64,000 nt of DNA from positions 558,501 to 622,500 of the forward strand of contig OX485807.1 in assembly GCA_950295325.1 (NCBI GenBank), read 5' to 3'. The position numbers and the translations under genes are program-made. Of the stretch, positions 45,096-54,944 are shown in pieces. Under the pieces are notes generated by a model that was not told the DNA's origin, ran no database searches, and saw only the letters and a program-made list of their open reading frames with translations. The stretch comes from Polytrichum commune (Eukaryota; Streptophyta; Polytrichopsida; Polytrichales; Polytrichaceae). Positions within the stretch are counted from its first letter, which is position 1; every line of letters begins with the position of its first letter.

Positions 45096-46569
45096 CATTT
45101 GCCACCTCCGCACTTTAGGGCAACATATTCTAAACATGTTTTTTGTTGGTCCCTATGTGCAAATGATTCCCAATTGATTTGAAAATTTGCATGACACTCA
45201 AATACAACATATCTTAAACATCTATCATTGGAATTTTTAGTTGGATATGTCTTGGTACGTAGGTGTAAATCCATGTGGAAGGTGCACAATTGTGGCACCA
45301 CTGCCTCAAATTGCAAAGCTTCCCAAAAAATCACAAAATAATGGTTTCAAGATTTGTGAGCCGATTTGAGTAGGTTTGCTGCCCCTCTTTTGAATGAGGA
45401 TAATATTTTTTTCATTTGGAGATGATTTGAGTGGAGGTTCGATCAAAAAACCAACCCCAATTTAATTTCAAGATTGTTGCCACTCGAGACCACTATTGAC
45501 ATTCCTATTATAATCTCCTACATAAGAAAATCTTAACGTTTAAAATTTGGACCACTAGTAGTCACTCCTAACTTGCAAACATCTATACAGTTGGATTTGT
45601 CAAAAAAACTTTAGATCTTCAGCTGCGATCATTGAAATTGAGGTCACATTTTTTTGGGTAGATTTGATGAAAATTGGGCGTGGGAAGTTAGGGGATAATA
45701 CACTAATAAGGGTCTCAATGTGCCACCTATATACACAACTTATACGAGCCTCACCAAGTCGTAGTATCATAATGTTTTACTGGCATTGTGGCTCGTTGCG
45801 TTGCAACTTGAATTCTTTTATGCCATCAAGTTTGAATTCATCGTATTATTAATATATGTTGTTAGAAAATAAAGATTGTAATCAAGTATGAGGTAGGTCT
45901 CAAACCACATGTCAATCATATTAATGGGCCCGGACTATAAATGTTATAATTGTCAAGTTAAGTTATCCAAGATGATCGTTGAACACCTTTCCCAAATGAC
46001 CTTAAACCTCTGAAGCACCGATGGTTTGTGACATGCGTGACCTTACCTCAACCACTCCCATTTATATAATAGATTTATGGGTTTGAAACTTTATTAGTGC
46101 ATCATCTTTAGGTAGCCTATACAATCTTGATTTGAGTGATGTGCGGTTAGGTGTGGCTCCATGTCTATATGAAGCTTGAGGTATTCATCAAATATGCAAA
46201 TGTGTTAAGTTACACAGTGACTTGTTATGAAATCATACCAGGCTGTATTCTTTTTGAGGACCTTGATAGAAATAATAATGATCTTTGTGGAGGCTGACCT
46301 AAACTATCTAACAACATTGAGCCTTGGATGAGGAAATGGATAAGGAAATTGATAACTATATATTGTCATCCTGACCCTTTCAAAAAACCTAACTTTAAAA
46401 TAACAGTGGATATATTATCGACCCAATGAATATGATTTGCAACCTAATCAAAATTATTCACTTTTCCCAGACATTTTTTCTTAACTTCCATTGACACTGG
46501 GGAGCAAACAAATGTAATTTGCATTGTGTTCAATGTTCATCTACATAATGTTCCTTGATTGGAATCAAG
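45096..46569. other. Anonymous AT-rich sequence
   Basis: Short open frames only, no recognised domain. Confidence 0.4.
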
Positions 46570-47393
46570 TTTGCACCCACTAGTTTGCAAGGATTATGAG
46601 CTCCACCCACGGAGCTCATCCCGGCTATTTCTCTTCCACTCGTGTTGCATGTTCAACTCGATAATTGTTGGAAGGATAACAAATGTACGTTCATGAAGGC
46701 ATTTTGGTCCATGCTCACAACCAAAGGGATATTCACTGAGATTCATGTGTCTTACCTTTTAGTTGGTCATATCCATGACAACATTGACGCTTCATTTGGT
46801 AGATGGAGTATGGACTTGCATAAACATGATTACCCCATTATCCCCCTGCTGATGAAATCCTACATGGACATGGAGAAGGTCCCTATCATCCCACATATTG
46901 ATAGAGGAACTCCCAGATTGGAGGGCCTTTGTTATTGACTCCATTCTTAATGGTTAAGACAAACTCATTGGACATACGAAAGTCCAACAATTCAAATTTA
47001 TTGTCCGGGAAGATGGCTGGCATGTTATGCATTACAAAGTGCTCAGTACGCATGATGAATGGTTGCCCAAAGATGGCAAACTGATGTGGAAATCGAATAT
47101 AAAGGGGGAGCTGGTTCTCCCCATAGGGGACTTTTTATTTTCTACAAAACCTTGAGATATGGCCAAACTTGAAGATGTTGTTGTCGGTTTGCAAGGGTTT
47201 ATTGACTATTGGCAATCAATATGCGACCACGACATGACCAAAGCATATAGAAGCTCACATGGACATCTTTTATAATATTGGACTGGGGTGAAGGAGGCAT
47301 TACATGTACCCCTCACAGATGTATACACTACGGGGTTGCCACTAAGAGAGGGATCTTCGCCATGTAGTAGAATTGAAGAAGACGCACTTCTTG
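46570..47393 (+). pseudogene. DUF7869-like gene remnant
   Basis: The stretch 46620-46938 is open and carries LHVQLDNCWKDNKCTFMKAF, LLVGHIHDNIDASFGRWSM and LMKSYMDMEK. These match the LxLQxDNCxKDNKN and VGHTHEDIDAxFS hallmarks of a domain common in non-seed plants and some protists, of unknown, possibly transposon-linked function. After a frameshift at about 46,910, further pieces agree with the family: DKLIGHTKVQQFKF, REDGWHVMHYKV, HDEWLPKDGKLMWKSN and GLQGFIDYW. Stops near 46953 and 47153-47273 show it is dead. The solo LTR at 47394 cuts off the rest. The domain name comes from memory. Confidence 0.75.
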
Positions 47394-48336
47394 TGTCGCA
47401 ACCCTTGCTAGTTTTCCTTCACTTAGCTTGACCGCCTTTCCAACCTAGCAAGTGCCACGAGCGCTAACCTGCACATCCCACGCACATGCATGGTTAGCTC
47501 CCAAAACCGCGGACCTTCAAGCTCATGGCTTGGTCACCAAACCCTCCTACACATGCATTCGGGACTCTCCCCTTAGTAGGTAGCCAATGGCTAAGGTGGA
47601 CTTCCATCCATGGAAGTCCACTCTTGAGTTGATCATCGTGTTGCCAAAACAACACTACAACTACCCGGAGCACATTGCCAAGTATGCTCCGGGGGGGTCG
47701 GTCGGCTAAGCCGCCTCACCCATATAAGCCTCTAGGACTTTGGGCGGGGCCCCTACCCCACCTTCAAGTATCCTTTTGTCTCTCTACAAGGGTTCAACTT
47801 GGGGCCAAGTAGACATTTTCCCTTAGCCGCTGGGGCTAGAACCTCCCAGCAGCTTCAGACCACCATAACTTCTACATGTGATGTCTGATGCTCTCAAGCG
47901 ACCACACTATCGTCACCTACTCTTTGCGTAGATGCCGATGGACCCCTCACTTGCCCCATTCAGGCAAGTATTGAGGAAGTTATGGCTCTTCAAACCTTGG
48001 CAGTCCCGGGCACCACTCCCAGGTCACTGCTGTCCCAGGGTGCTGTCCCGGGACAGCGCCCCACTCAAATTGCCATATCTCCTAGCTAGCACCTCCGATT
48101 GAGGTGTTCCTTAGCATTCTAGAATTCCACCGCCATAAGCTACTCATAACTTATGGCCTTCCCCTCATGACTCCTAGTCCCCGTGGCTGAGAGGCGTTCT
48201 CAACGCCCGGGGCCCTCACCCACACTAAGAGTACTTGGGCCCTCTCACCAATGGCGCCACAAGTCCCGGGTGTCACTCCGGGGTCCCCCTTGTGCCCATG
48301 GTGTTGCGGGCACTCCTCATGGAGAGGTGCGCGACA
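47394..48336 (-). mobile_element. Solo LTR of the same Ty3 family, minus orientation
   Basis: It begins TGTCGCAACCC and ends GGTGCGCGACA, the reverse of the 974-bp LTR at 6762. It is about 943 bp with many substitutions. Flanks are TCTTG (47389-47393) and TCCTG (48337-48341), a 4/5 match consistent with an aged 5-bp target duplication. No internal Ty3 sequence adjoins it, so it arose by recombination between LTRs. Confidence 0.88.
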
Positions 48337-48451
48337 TCCTGTCTTGCATACTGGTGACCTTCGCGAGGAACACCAACCAGACGACCAATATGTAGGGCAC
48401 TCTAACCTTCATTCTACACTTGCTTTCCGCAGTGCCGAGAATGTGCATAAG

Positions 48452-48902
48452 TATCGCGGACCTCTCCATGAGGCATGCCCGAAACATCATGGGCACAAGG
48501 GGGACCCTGGAGTGACACCCGGGACTTGTGGCGCCGTTGGTGAGAAGGCCCAAGTGATCCTAATGTGGGTGGGGGCCCTGGGCGTTTGGAACGCCTCTCA
48601 CACACGGAGATTAGGAGTCACAAGTATAAGGCCATGAGCTATGCGTAGCTTAGGGCGTGGGGATTCTAGAATGCTCAAGAACACCTCAATCGGAGGTGTG
48701 AGCTAGGAGATATGGCAATTTGAGTGGGGCGCTGTCCCGGGACAACGCCCTGGTACAGCAGTGGCCTGGGAGTGGCTCCCGGACTGCCAAGGTTTGAACA
48801 GGCATAACTTCCTCATTACATGCCCTAATGGGGCAAGTGAGGACTGCATCGGCATCTACGTGAAGCGTAGATGACGATGGAGTGGTCGCTTGTTAGCATC
48901 AG
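48452..48902 (+). mobile_element. Ty3-family LTR fragment, left part (plus orientation)
   Basis: Begins TATCGCGGACCTCTCC (compare TGTCGCGCACCTCTCC) and follows the LTR to its ATCAGACATC site, where a 1.7-kb element interrupts it. It is diverged by scattered substitutions, and the first dinucleotide is changed. Together with 47394-48336 it forms a head-to-head pair separated by 115 bp. Confidence 0.88.
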
Positions 48903-50620
48903 TATCAGCCCAATACCCACACCCTTGAGTGCGTCCTAGTCCAGGTGGGGTTCAGGGCTTGACATGTAGTTGTTCGATTCTTCAACACCAAATGTAGGGT
49001 TCCAATCACCCATAGGAATAAACATTGAAACACACAAATCTTTATTTAAGTAGGAAGAGGCCCGAGTATTCAAAAATACTCTGGCACTTGATAATCCATC
49101 AACTCCCTCCTCATTTCTACCAAGTCAACACCAACTTCTACTTATGCTAAAACCCTTCCCCTCTAATTACTAATACCTAATTAACTAATGAGTCACTAAT
49201 TTGCTTGATTACCTTAGTGGTCTATCTAATTAGTGCTCAATTACATCTGCAACCTCTACCCCGCTATGCCCAACCTTATGAACATTTAATTAAAATAAAA
49301 GCTAGGCCCTCAGTACTTTTTCTCTAACCAGGATTCTACACTGTTCTCCTGGGATCGGGGCTCGTCAATGCCCGTCATTTTCCCAGGGCTGTCACAGTCA
49401 GCTAGGACCTTACTCGTCTTGGCGACCTGACGGTTGATTCCCAGTTCGCTTGCAGCTAGCAGCTGCTCTCGCCTGTTGGCTGGCTTCTGTTAGCTCTCCC
49501 CTCGCGTCGGAGCTCTGTATGACTCCCTCCTCTGTCCTCTTAGCCAAACCAGCTGTTTTGTTCTGCAGACAATTCGATTCAGTGCCCAGCCTCCTCACAC
49601 GTCTTTCTCGCTCCTCCGTGGCTGCAGTCAGTTCGCAAGCTGATATCGGAATCCCTACCCAAGCCTCGGCAGCTGCAACCAGCACCGTGCATGAATGTAT
49701 CTCGGACTGCGGAGCCAATTTCCAAGTGGTTACAGATGTGCACATACTCCTCTGAGGATTAATTCCTCGTCAACCATTGGCAGTAAACATCCCAGATCCC
49801 CCAGTGACGCCTCTTCGCAGCCTAGTTGCACAGCTTGAGCGGAGGCCGTCCGTCCAACGAGTATGAATTTCAAATCTGAACTTGAAATGCTCCTGCGAAT
49901 CCCTTCGGACTCCAGAATCCCCTTCTGAGGGCGACTGAATTACCCGTGGATTGAGATAAAAATTGAAACCAACCTTGTATTTAGCAACTAGATCCAAGGT
50001 GGGTATGTGTTGCCCAAAACAACCAACCTCGGAATTGTTCACTGCCTTGAAGCAGCTTGGAGAAATGTGGCCGAATAATCCTCCCAACTGTAGAGGAAAT
50101 CTAATGTACCTTCCCCCCTTAATTTCTAACACACCTCTAATTAATTACTCTAACAAAACTCACTAATTCTACTAAACTACGACCTAATTCACACATTCTT
50201 TTCTAGCTCTAAGAGCTTCAAGTTCCTAGAGGGGGGAAAAAAAAAGAAAAAAAAAGAGGAGAGAAGCGGAAGGAAGGGAGGGCACCCAAGACCACAAGCC
50301 CCTCAACCTTCTCCTACTTAGTAGGACCTTATCCTATCCACTAAACCTTCACCCTCTAAACCAACAAGAGCATGTTCTAATTCAAACATTTAAATCAAAG
50401 GACTTTACCCTTGCTTCCTCAAACACTACTAACTTAATCACAACACTCCCTAATATCATTAAGCTTCTACTTAACCACACACAATGGCTTAAGACCTAAA
50501 ACATAAACCACACCAAGCCTCACTCTTTTTATGCTTTTGATTGTTTCAATAACACTCCAAATGCAATTCTAAATAAATTCTAACCATAAAACAAATATGA
50601 GCACTCATTTTGGGCTCATA
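48903..50620. mobile_element. Unclassified 1,718-bp insertion nested in the LTR
   Basis: Flanked by the direct repeat ATCAG (48898-48902 and 50621-50625), which is single in the intact LTR. The ends are imperfect inverted repeats: TATCAGCCCAA on the left and the reverse of TTGGGCTCATA on the right (10 of 11 agree). The interior is GC-rich around 49380-49750 and AT-rich elsewhere. Open frames of about 100 codons at 49410-49755 on both strands show no domain. A 5-bp duplication and short end repeats would fit a solo LTR with mutated TG/CA ends. Confidence 0.78.
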
Positions 50621-51013
50621 ATCAGACATCATACAAGGAAGTTATGCTATATTGAAGCTGCTAGGGGCTCCTAGCCCCAGCGGCTAAAGGAAAATGTCTA
50701 CTTGGCCCTAACTCTTGGTAGAGAGACAAAAAGTTTCTTAATGATGGTGTAGGGGCCCTGCCAAAAGTCCTAGAGGCTTATATGGGTGAGGTGGTGTGGC
50801 CGAACCCACCTGAGGCTGAAAGGCACGCCCTTCATGGGCATTGATCCAATGTGAGAGCATAGTTCCCTAATATGATTCGGGTTGTTGTAGTGTTGCTCCG
50901 GCAACGCGATGATCAACATAAGATTGGACTTCCAATGGATGGAAGTCCACATCTAAGAATTGGTTACTGATTAAGGGGTGAGTCCCGAAAGCAAAGTAGG
51001 AGGGTTGGTTCCC
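50621..51013 (+). mobile_element. Ty3-family LTR fragment, right part
   Basis: Continues the LTR from ATCAGACATCATACAAGGAA to GGGTTGGTTCCC, where similarity stops about 130 bp before the normal LTR end. The element is therefore truncated at its 3' end. Confidence 0.88.
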
Positions 51014-51949
51014 CTAAGAGTTAGGATCCGATGTGTCAACCTACTTAATTAAATAAAATGAACCACAGATTGGAGTGTAACCATATGTGCATGGAGCCTG
51101 TAACTTAATTGGTCACAAACTATTACATGTTAGTTATGATGGTCACATGAAATATGTCTACAAATTTGTGACCCGATGGACCAGGTCCTTATTAACTATA
51201 TCATGTTTTCCTTTTCTGGAGTACTCAACTTGAATAATTAAATTTTAATTAAGTTTCCAAGCACTCAAGACTGAGTAGGAACAATGATCCATTAACCAGG
51301 AGAAATGAAATTTTGATGAAGAGTGGTGATTAAACCCGGTACTAAACTGTGACAGTGGAAATTTTGTAAATACCAACAGAGTATATAGACATGTCATGGC
51401 CGTGCACAACACAAAACCTTCAATGGTTCTATTTGAGTATCTCATTGCTATGGATTCAGTGGGTGCTTTAAGGTTTATCATCTTCTTGTTCCTTGCTCCA
51501 GCTCCGGCTCCTTGTTCCTTGGGTTGGCCTTGGCGTTTGCTAGATGTCCTGGTTGTATTCATTTATTCGGCAATGAAATTTGCATCCATGTATAGAATGA
51601 AAAAAAGGTAAACAAGTTTATCATCTTTGGTGCAAAAGATACTATAAATTGTGGCATAGCATCTCACATTAGGACACCCTTATGCTGTCAACATTCACCA
51701 AGTAAGTAGCCTGTTTAATCTTTCAAGAGGTACGAGAATCGAGTCTTTACGGGCTTTACCACAAGTTGACCATAACTCATTCCTGAAGCTCATTCTCGGT
51801 GAAATATGCAGAACCACGACTTGGAAAACTTCTTCACCAAAATGGCATCCAGGCACCGAGCTTTGTGCTGCAGGTGACACTTGCAGTTCCAGCGATTAAG
51901 TTCAACAACATGCAAACGTGGCAGACTGCATTGTGATGTGCCACATTTG
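51014..51949. other. Anonymous sequence
   Basis: Frames at 51245-51611 overlap on both strands and show no domain. Nothing else is supported. Confidence 0.4.
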
Positions 51950-52896
51950 ACTACAAATGTTTGCATAGAATGTATTTACCTTTGCCATCAATACAACATG
52001 AGTGCATCTCCCGGTAATTGGGACAACTACATCTAGGGTATTGATTGATTGTCAACACATGCTCTACAATTGGTGTGGCATTGTTTTGGTTGGTGACAAT
52101 ATAAACTTTGCCATCATTGGGAGGGGTTAGATGAATCCTCTTCACAATGTTCAAGGACATGAAATGCCCAAGATTCATCTTCAAGTAAAGCTCTTTAGTC
52201 GGTTTAGAGTGCTTGATTCTCTTGCCTATGCGCGTTGTGGGATGCCCTACAAGGTAGTCATCTGTTGCACCCTCAAGAACATGATACAATGCATGACCAA
52301 ATCTCTGCAATTTGAACCCTACATCCTCCCAAAAAAAAAAAAATCTATGCATTTGTCATGTTCATGACATTCTTCACAACCCAAGTCTCCGGCAACGAGG
52401 GTTTGAAGATAACGGAAGGACGAATGATACCCCCAACACACAATTGAATATTGCTAGGGCAAAACCACATAACCTTTTCGCTAGTGTATTTCATATTCGC
52501 ACATTTGAAATGACTTTCAAAGTATAGGGCATAAATCTTCAAGCCTATTTTGTTGGAACACTTTGCTTGTGTAGAGCTTTAGATAGCAAAACAAGCCACC
52601 TGGGACTTGGGACTTGCCCTTGCAATGTGCCAAAGCATGGGAATTTTTTTTGTTCTCTATTACATGGTCAGGATGGGGGCTTGATGGCAATTGGTGCAAC
52701 ACAATCCTCTGCAATTTTGGAGTGTTAAATTTGACTCATCTTGGATGATGAGACTTGTTAAGGGAACCCAATTCATCAGAATTTCTACGTTTGATGGATC
52801 GGAAATGTTCCTCACCTTCCAAATGAGGGTGCCTATCATGGAACTCATATGCATGTTTGTGTATACCATGTGCAAGGGATGCATGGGATCCTTGAC
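51950..52896 (-). pseudogene. SWIM zinc-finger transposase-like gene, 3' part
   Basis: The minus-strand frame 52352-51951 reads ...VEHVLTINQYPRCSCPNY...SCCIDGKGKYILCKHL. This is a SWIM finger (CxC...CxH), as found near the C-terminus of MULE-type and related plant transposases, with FGHALYHVLEG and KPTKELYLKMNL before it. Upstream pieces at 52345-52884 lie in other frames (ISDPSNVEILMNWVPL, CCTNCHQAPIL). Frameshifts show decay. The next upstream part probably lies beyond the element at 52905-54300. Confidence 0.65.
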
Positions 52897-52904
52897 GATG
52901 AGTT

Positions 52905-54300
52905 CTCGGGGGGTGCACTGTACTAAACATGTACGAGTATACGTGAGTGCACAGGAGGGGTATTGATTTGGACCTTGCCGTATTACGTATACATATGGTA
53001 TACATGTGATAATTTATAGTTACGTACATATATGGAAGGCCTTTAAAAAGTATACAATAATTGTACTTGTATGGTAGTGTTACTATACTACATATCATAA
53101 GTTTTCATATTGGATGAAATTAGGATTAACTAGGATTAACGATTTTTGTTAGCAACCTTATAGGGTAGTATGAACCATGTACAAGGTATCAAGGTAATAT
53201 CGGGGAAAGAGGCAATATTAGGGTTCTGAAATGATTTATTCAGCTCAAAGTAACAAGGTCCCTTTTCCCCTCCCATCCCTAGGTTTTTGTTTTCTCTTTT
53301 TGTCGGGCGCTGAAGGTTTTTGTTTTCTCTTCTCGCATAGCCTGCTTCTTTTGCCGACAACTACTTTACTTTTCCTTGTTTCACTTGTTGCTTCCAACGC
53401 TTCTCAGCAACCCTGCGGTTACTGATGCCGTGGGAATCACCGAAAGTCCTGACATTGTCATGGCCTCGTTCTAAAATTCCCTCTCTATCAAATGCAAAGT
53501 TAGTTGTGGCTTATGTAATGGTAGGGGAGTCTAGAATTTTTAAAAGTACACTTGTTAGTCAATTGAATGGCAATCCTTCTTTATGTAAAGATCGGTTGAC
53601 TCGAATTAGAGTTGGCATGTTATATATGAAGCCTAAACTCCTAAGTGCTGGAAACCATGACACTTTGTTAAAGCCTGGTTGTGACTATGTTGTGTGTTTT
53701 TTGAACACACCTGAAGCTAAAACTGTGAAAAAACAAGGTAGGCCAAAAAAATCTACTCGAGTTAAGGTTTGGTTTGTTGGGAGAGTTTATAGGATGCGGA
53801 GGAAGTTTGGTAATCGTGGGGTGGAGTATAGGGATCCAATTGACTTGATGGACCGTCCATCAAACGTGGAGATTGGTTTATGTTGGTATCAAAAAGGGGC
53901 TAACAACAAGTGGACATATGATCTTACTGATCATTTGATGGTAGACTTAGAGACAATAATTGCATTGGCTATAATGACATATATTGGTGAATCAAATGTT
54001 TATGAGTTACATCGGGGAGATGAAAAAGTTTTCAACGACTTTGCTTATGAAAGTTAGGATATTTTGTTATTCATATTATAGGGGTTGATTATTGTTCAAA
54101 AATATATTTGTATACTTATGTTAATGACTATATATGAATGGATGTTTTTTTGTGTATACATATTGTTACTTGTATATTTATTGCTGCAATTGTATGTGTA
54201 TTACTTCATTTCACAAAAAATAACTTGTATATAGGGGGTTTTTAGAGTATGCAGTGAACGCACGTGATTCTAGGTTTTAATGAAAGGTGCACCCCCCGAG
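52905..54300. mobile_element. DNA transposon with 14-bp perfect TIRs and 8-bp TSD (1,396 bp)
   Basis: The left end CTCGGGGGGTGCAC (52905-52918) and right end GTGCACCCCCCGAG (54287-54300) are exact inverted repeats. GATGAGTT stands directly on both sides (52897-52904 and 54301-54308). An 8-bp duplication is known for hAT, P, Merlin and Zisupton/KDZ-type elements, but the end sequence does not look like standard hAT (CAG/TAG). The only clear gene is the 210-codon ORF at 53425. No transposase is recognised, so it is probably non-autonomous. Perfect ends and duplication imply a recent insertion. Confidence 0.92.
53425..54057 (+). CDS. Unknown 210-aa protein inside the TIR element, AT-hook-like
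   Basis: I do not recognise the family. The ORF starts at ATG 53425 and ends TAG-side at 54057, uninterrupted, in a neighbourhood of broken frames. Residues about 102-110 read KKQGRPKKS, an AT-hook-like core that would bind the DNA minor groove. After it come VKVWFVGRVYRMRRKFG, EYRDPIDLMDRPSNVEIG, LCWYQKG, KWTYDLTDHLM and LETIIALAI. This pattern looks like a folded domain with conserved aromatics and could be a transposon accessory protein. No signal peptide or membrane span. An upstream 64-codon frame (53231-53425) overlaps its start and may be 5' leader. A splice form with more exons is possible. Confidence 0.65.
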   Translation: MPWESPKVLTLSWPRSKIPSLSNAKLVVAYVMVGESRIFKSTLVSQLNGNPSLCKDRLTRIRVGMLYMKPKLLSAGNHDTLLKPGCDYVVCFLNTPEAKTVKKQGRPKKSTRVKVWFVGRVYRMRRKFGNRGVEYRDPIDLMDRPSNVEIGLCWYQKGANNKWTYDLTDHLMVDLETIIALAIMTYIGESNVYELHRGDEKVFNDFAYES

Positions 54301-54308
54301 GATGAGTT

Positions 54309-54560
54309 ACATGCATGAGCAACTCCAACCTATAAGGACCTTACCCCGTTCACCACTCTCTAGGAATTGACAATACTAAGAGATTTGTATGATAGCCCTT
54401 GCCAAGTCGTTAGATGTAGTATCAAAGAGGTCAACGTTTTTTTACCTGAGCATTTGTAACCAAGTGTTATGAATACTCTCTGACAAATTGTAGGTTGGCA
54501 TGTTTGCAGTTTTTGCCAATGTTGTATTTTGCATGCAAAAACCAATAATCATATTATCAA
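54309..54560 (-). pseudogene. SWIM transposase-like gene, upstream part
   Basis: The minus-strand reading near 54540-54370 contains MQNTTLAKTANMPTYNLSES, then IHNTWLQMLR, a stop, KNVDLFDTTSNDLARAII. I recall the NLxExIHNxWLQ motif from plant transposase-like proteins that also carry SWIM fingers, so this is probably the upstream part of 51950-52896, now separated by the 1,396-bp element. This link is inference. Confidence 0.5.
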
Positions 54561-54752
54561 ACATTATGTTTACAACTACTACATAAAATGAGAATGACAA
54601 AGCATGTGTGAAATGTGGAAACCAAAAACAGAAGTAGTGAGATTCGCAATCTCGATTGTGCAAATTGAAGATGATAAACCAAATAGTGATGGGGACCAAA
54701 AACGCACAAACGAAAAAATAACATACAAAACAAATGAAGGATGCCCACTTAT

Positions 54753-54944
54753 GGACAAGTCAATGTGGCCTCCCCTCCAAGGCAGTGTCCATGGAAATGA
54801 AGGAAAGGACAACCTTGAGAGGAAAGGCAAAATGGCATGGCCATTGGCGGCCAAGCCAATGTGGCCTCCCCTCGAAGGCAACGTCCATGGAAACGAAAGA
54901 AAGGACAACCTTGGGAGGCAACGCGAAATGGTGTGGCCGTTGCC
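54753..54944 (+). repeat. Two tandem copies of a 96-bp unit
   Basis: Copies start at 54753 and 54849 and share CAATGTGGCCTCCCCTC, AAGGCA, GTCCATGGAAA, GAAAGGACAACCTTG and AAATGGxxTGGCC. The unit is a multiple of three, so the plus frame repeats MWPPLxGxVHGNExKDNLxR. No domain is recognised. Confidence 0.85.

Noticed and set aside
49410-49755. 111- and 101-codon frames on opposite strands in the 1.7-kb insertion
   Set aside because: Mutually overlapping, Ala/Ser-rich and without a domain; probably composition-driven.
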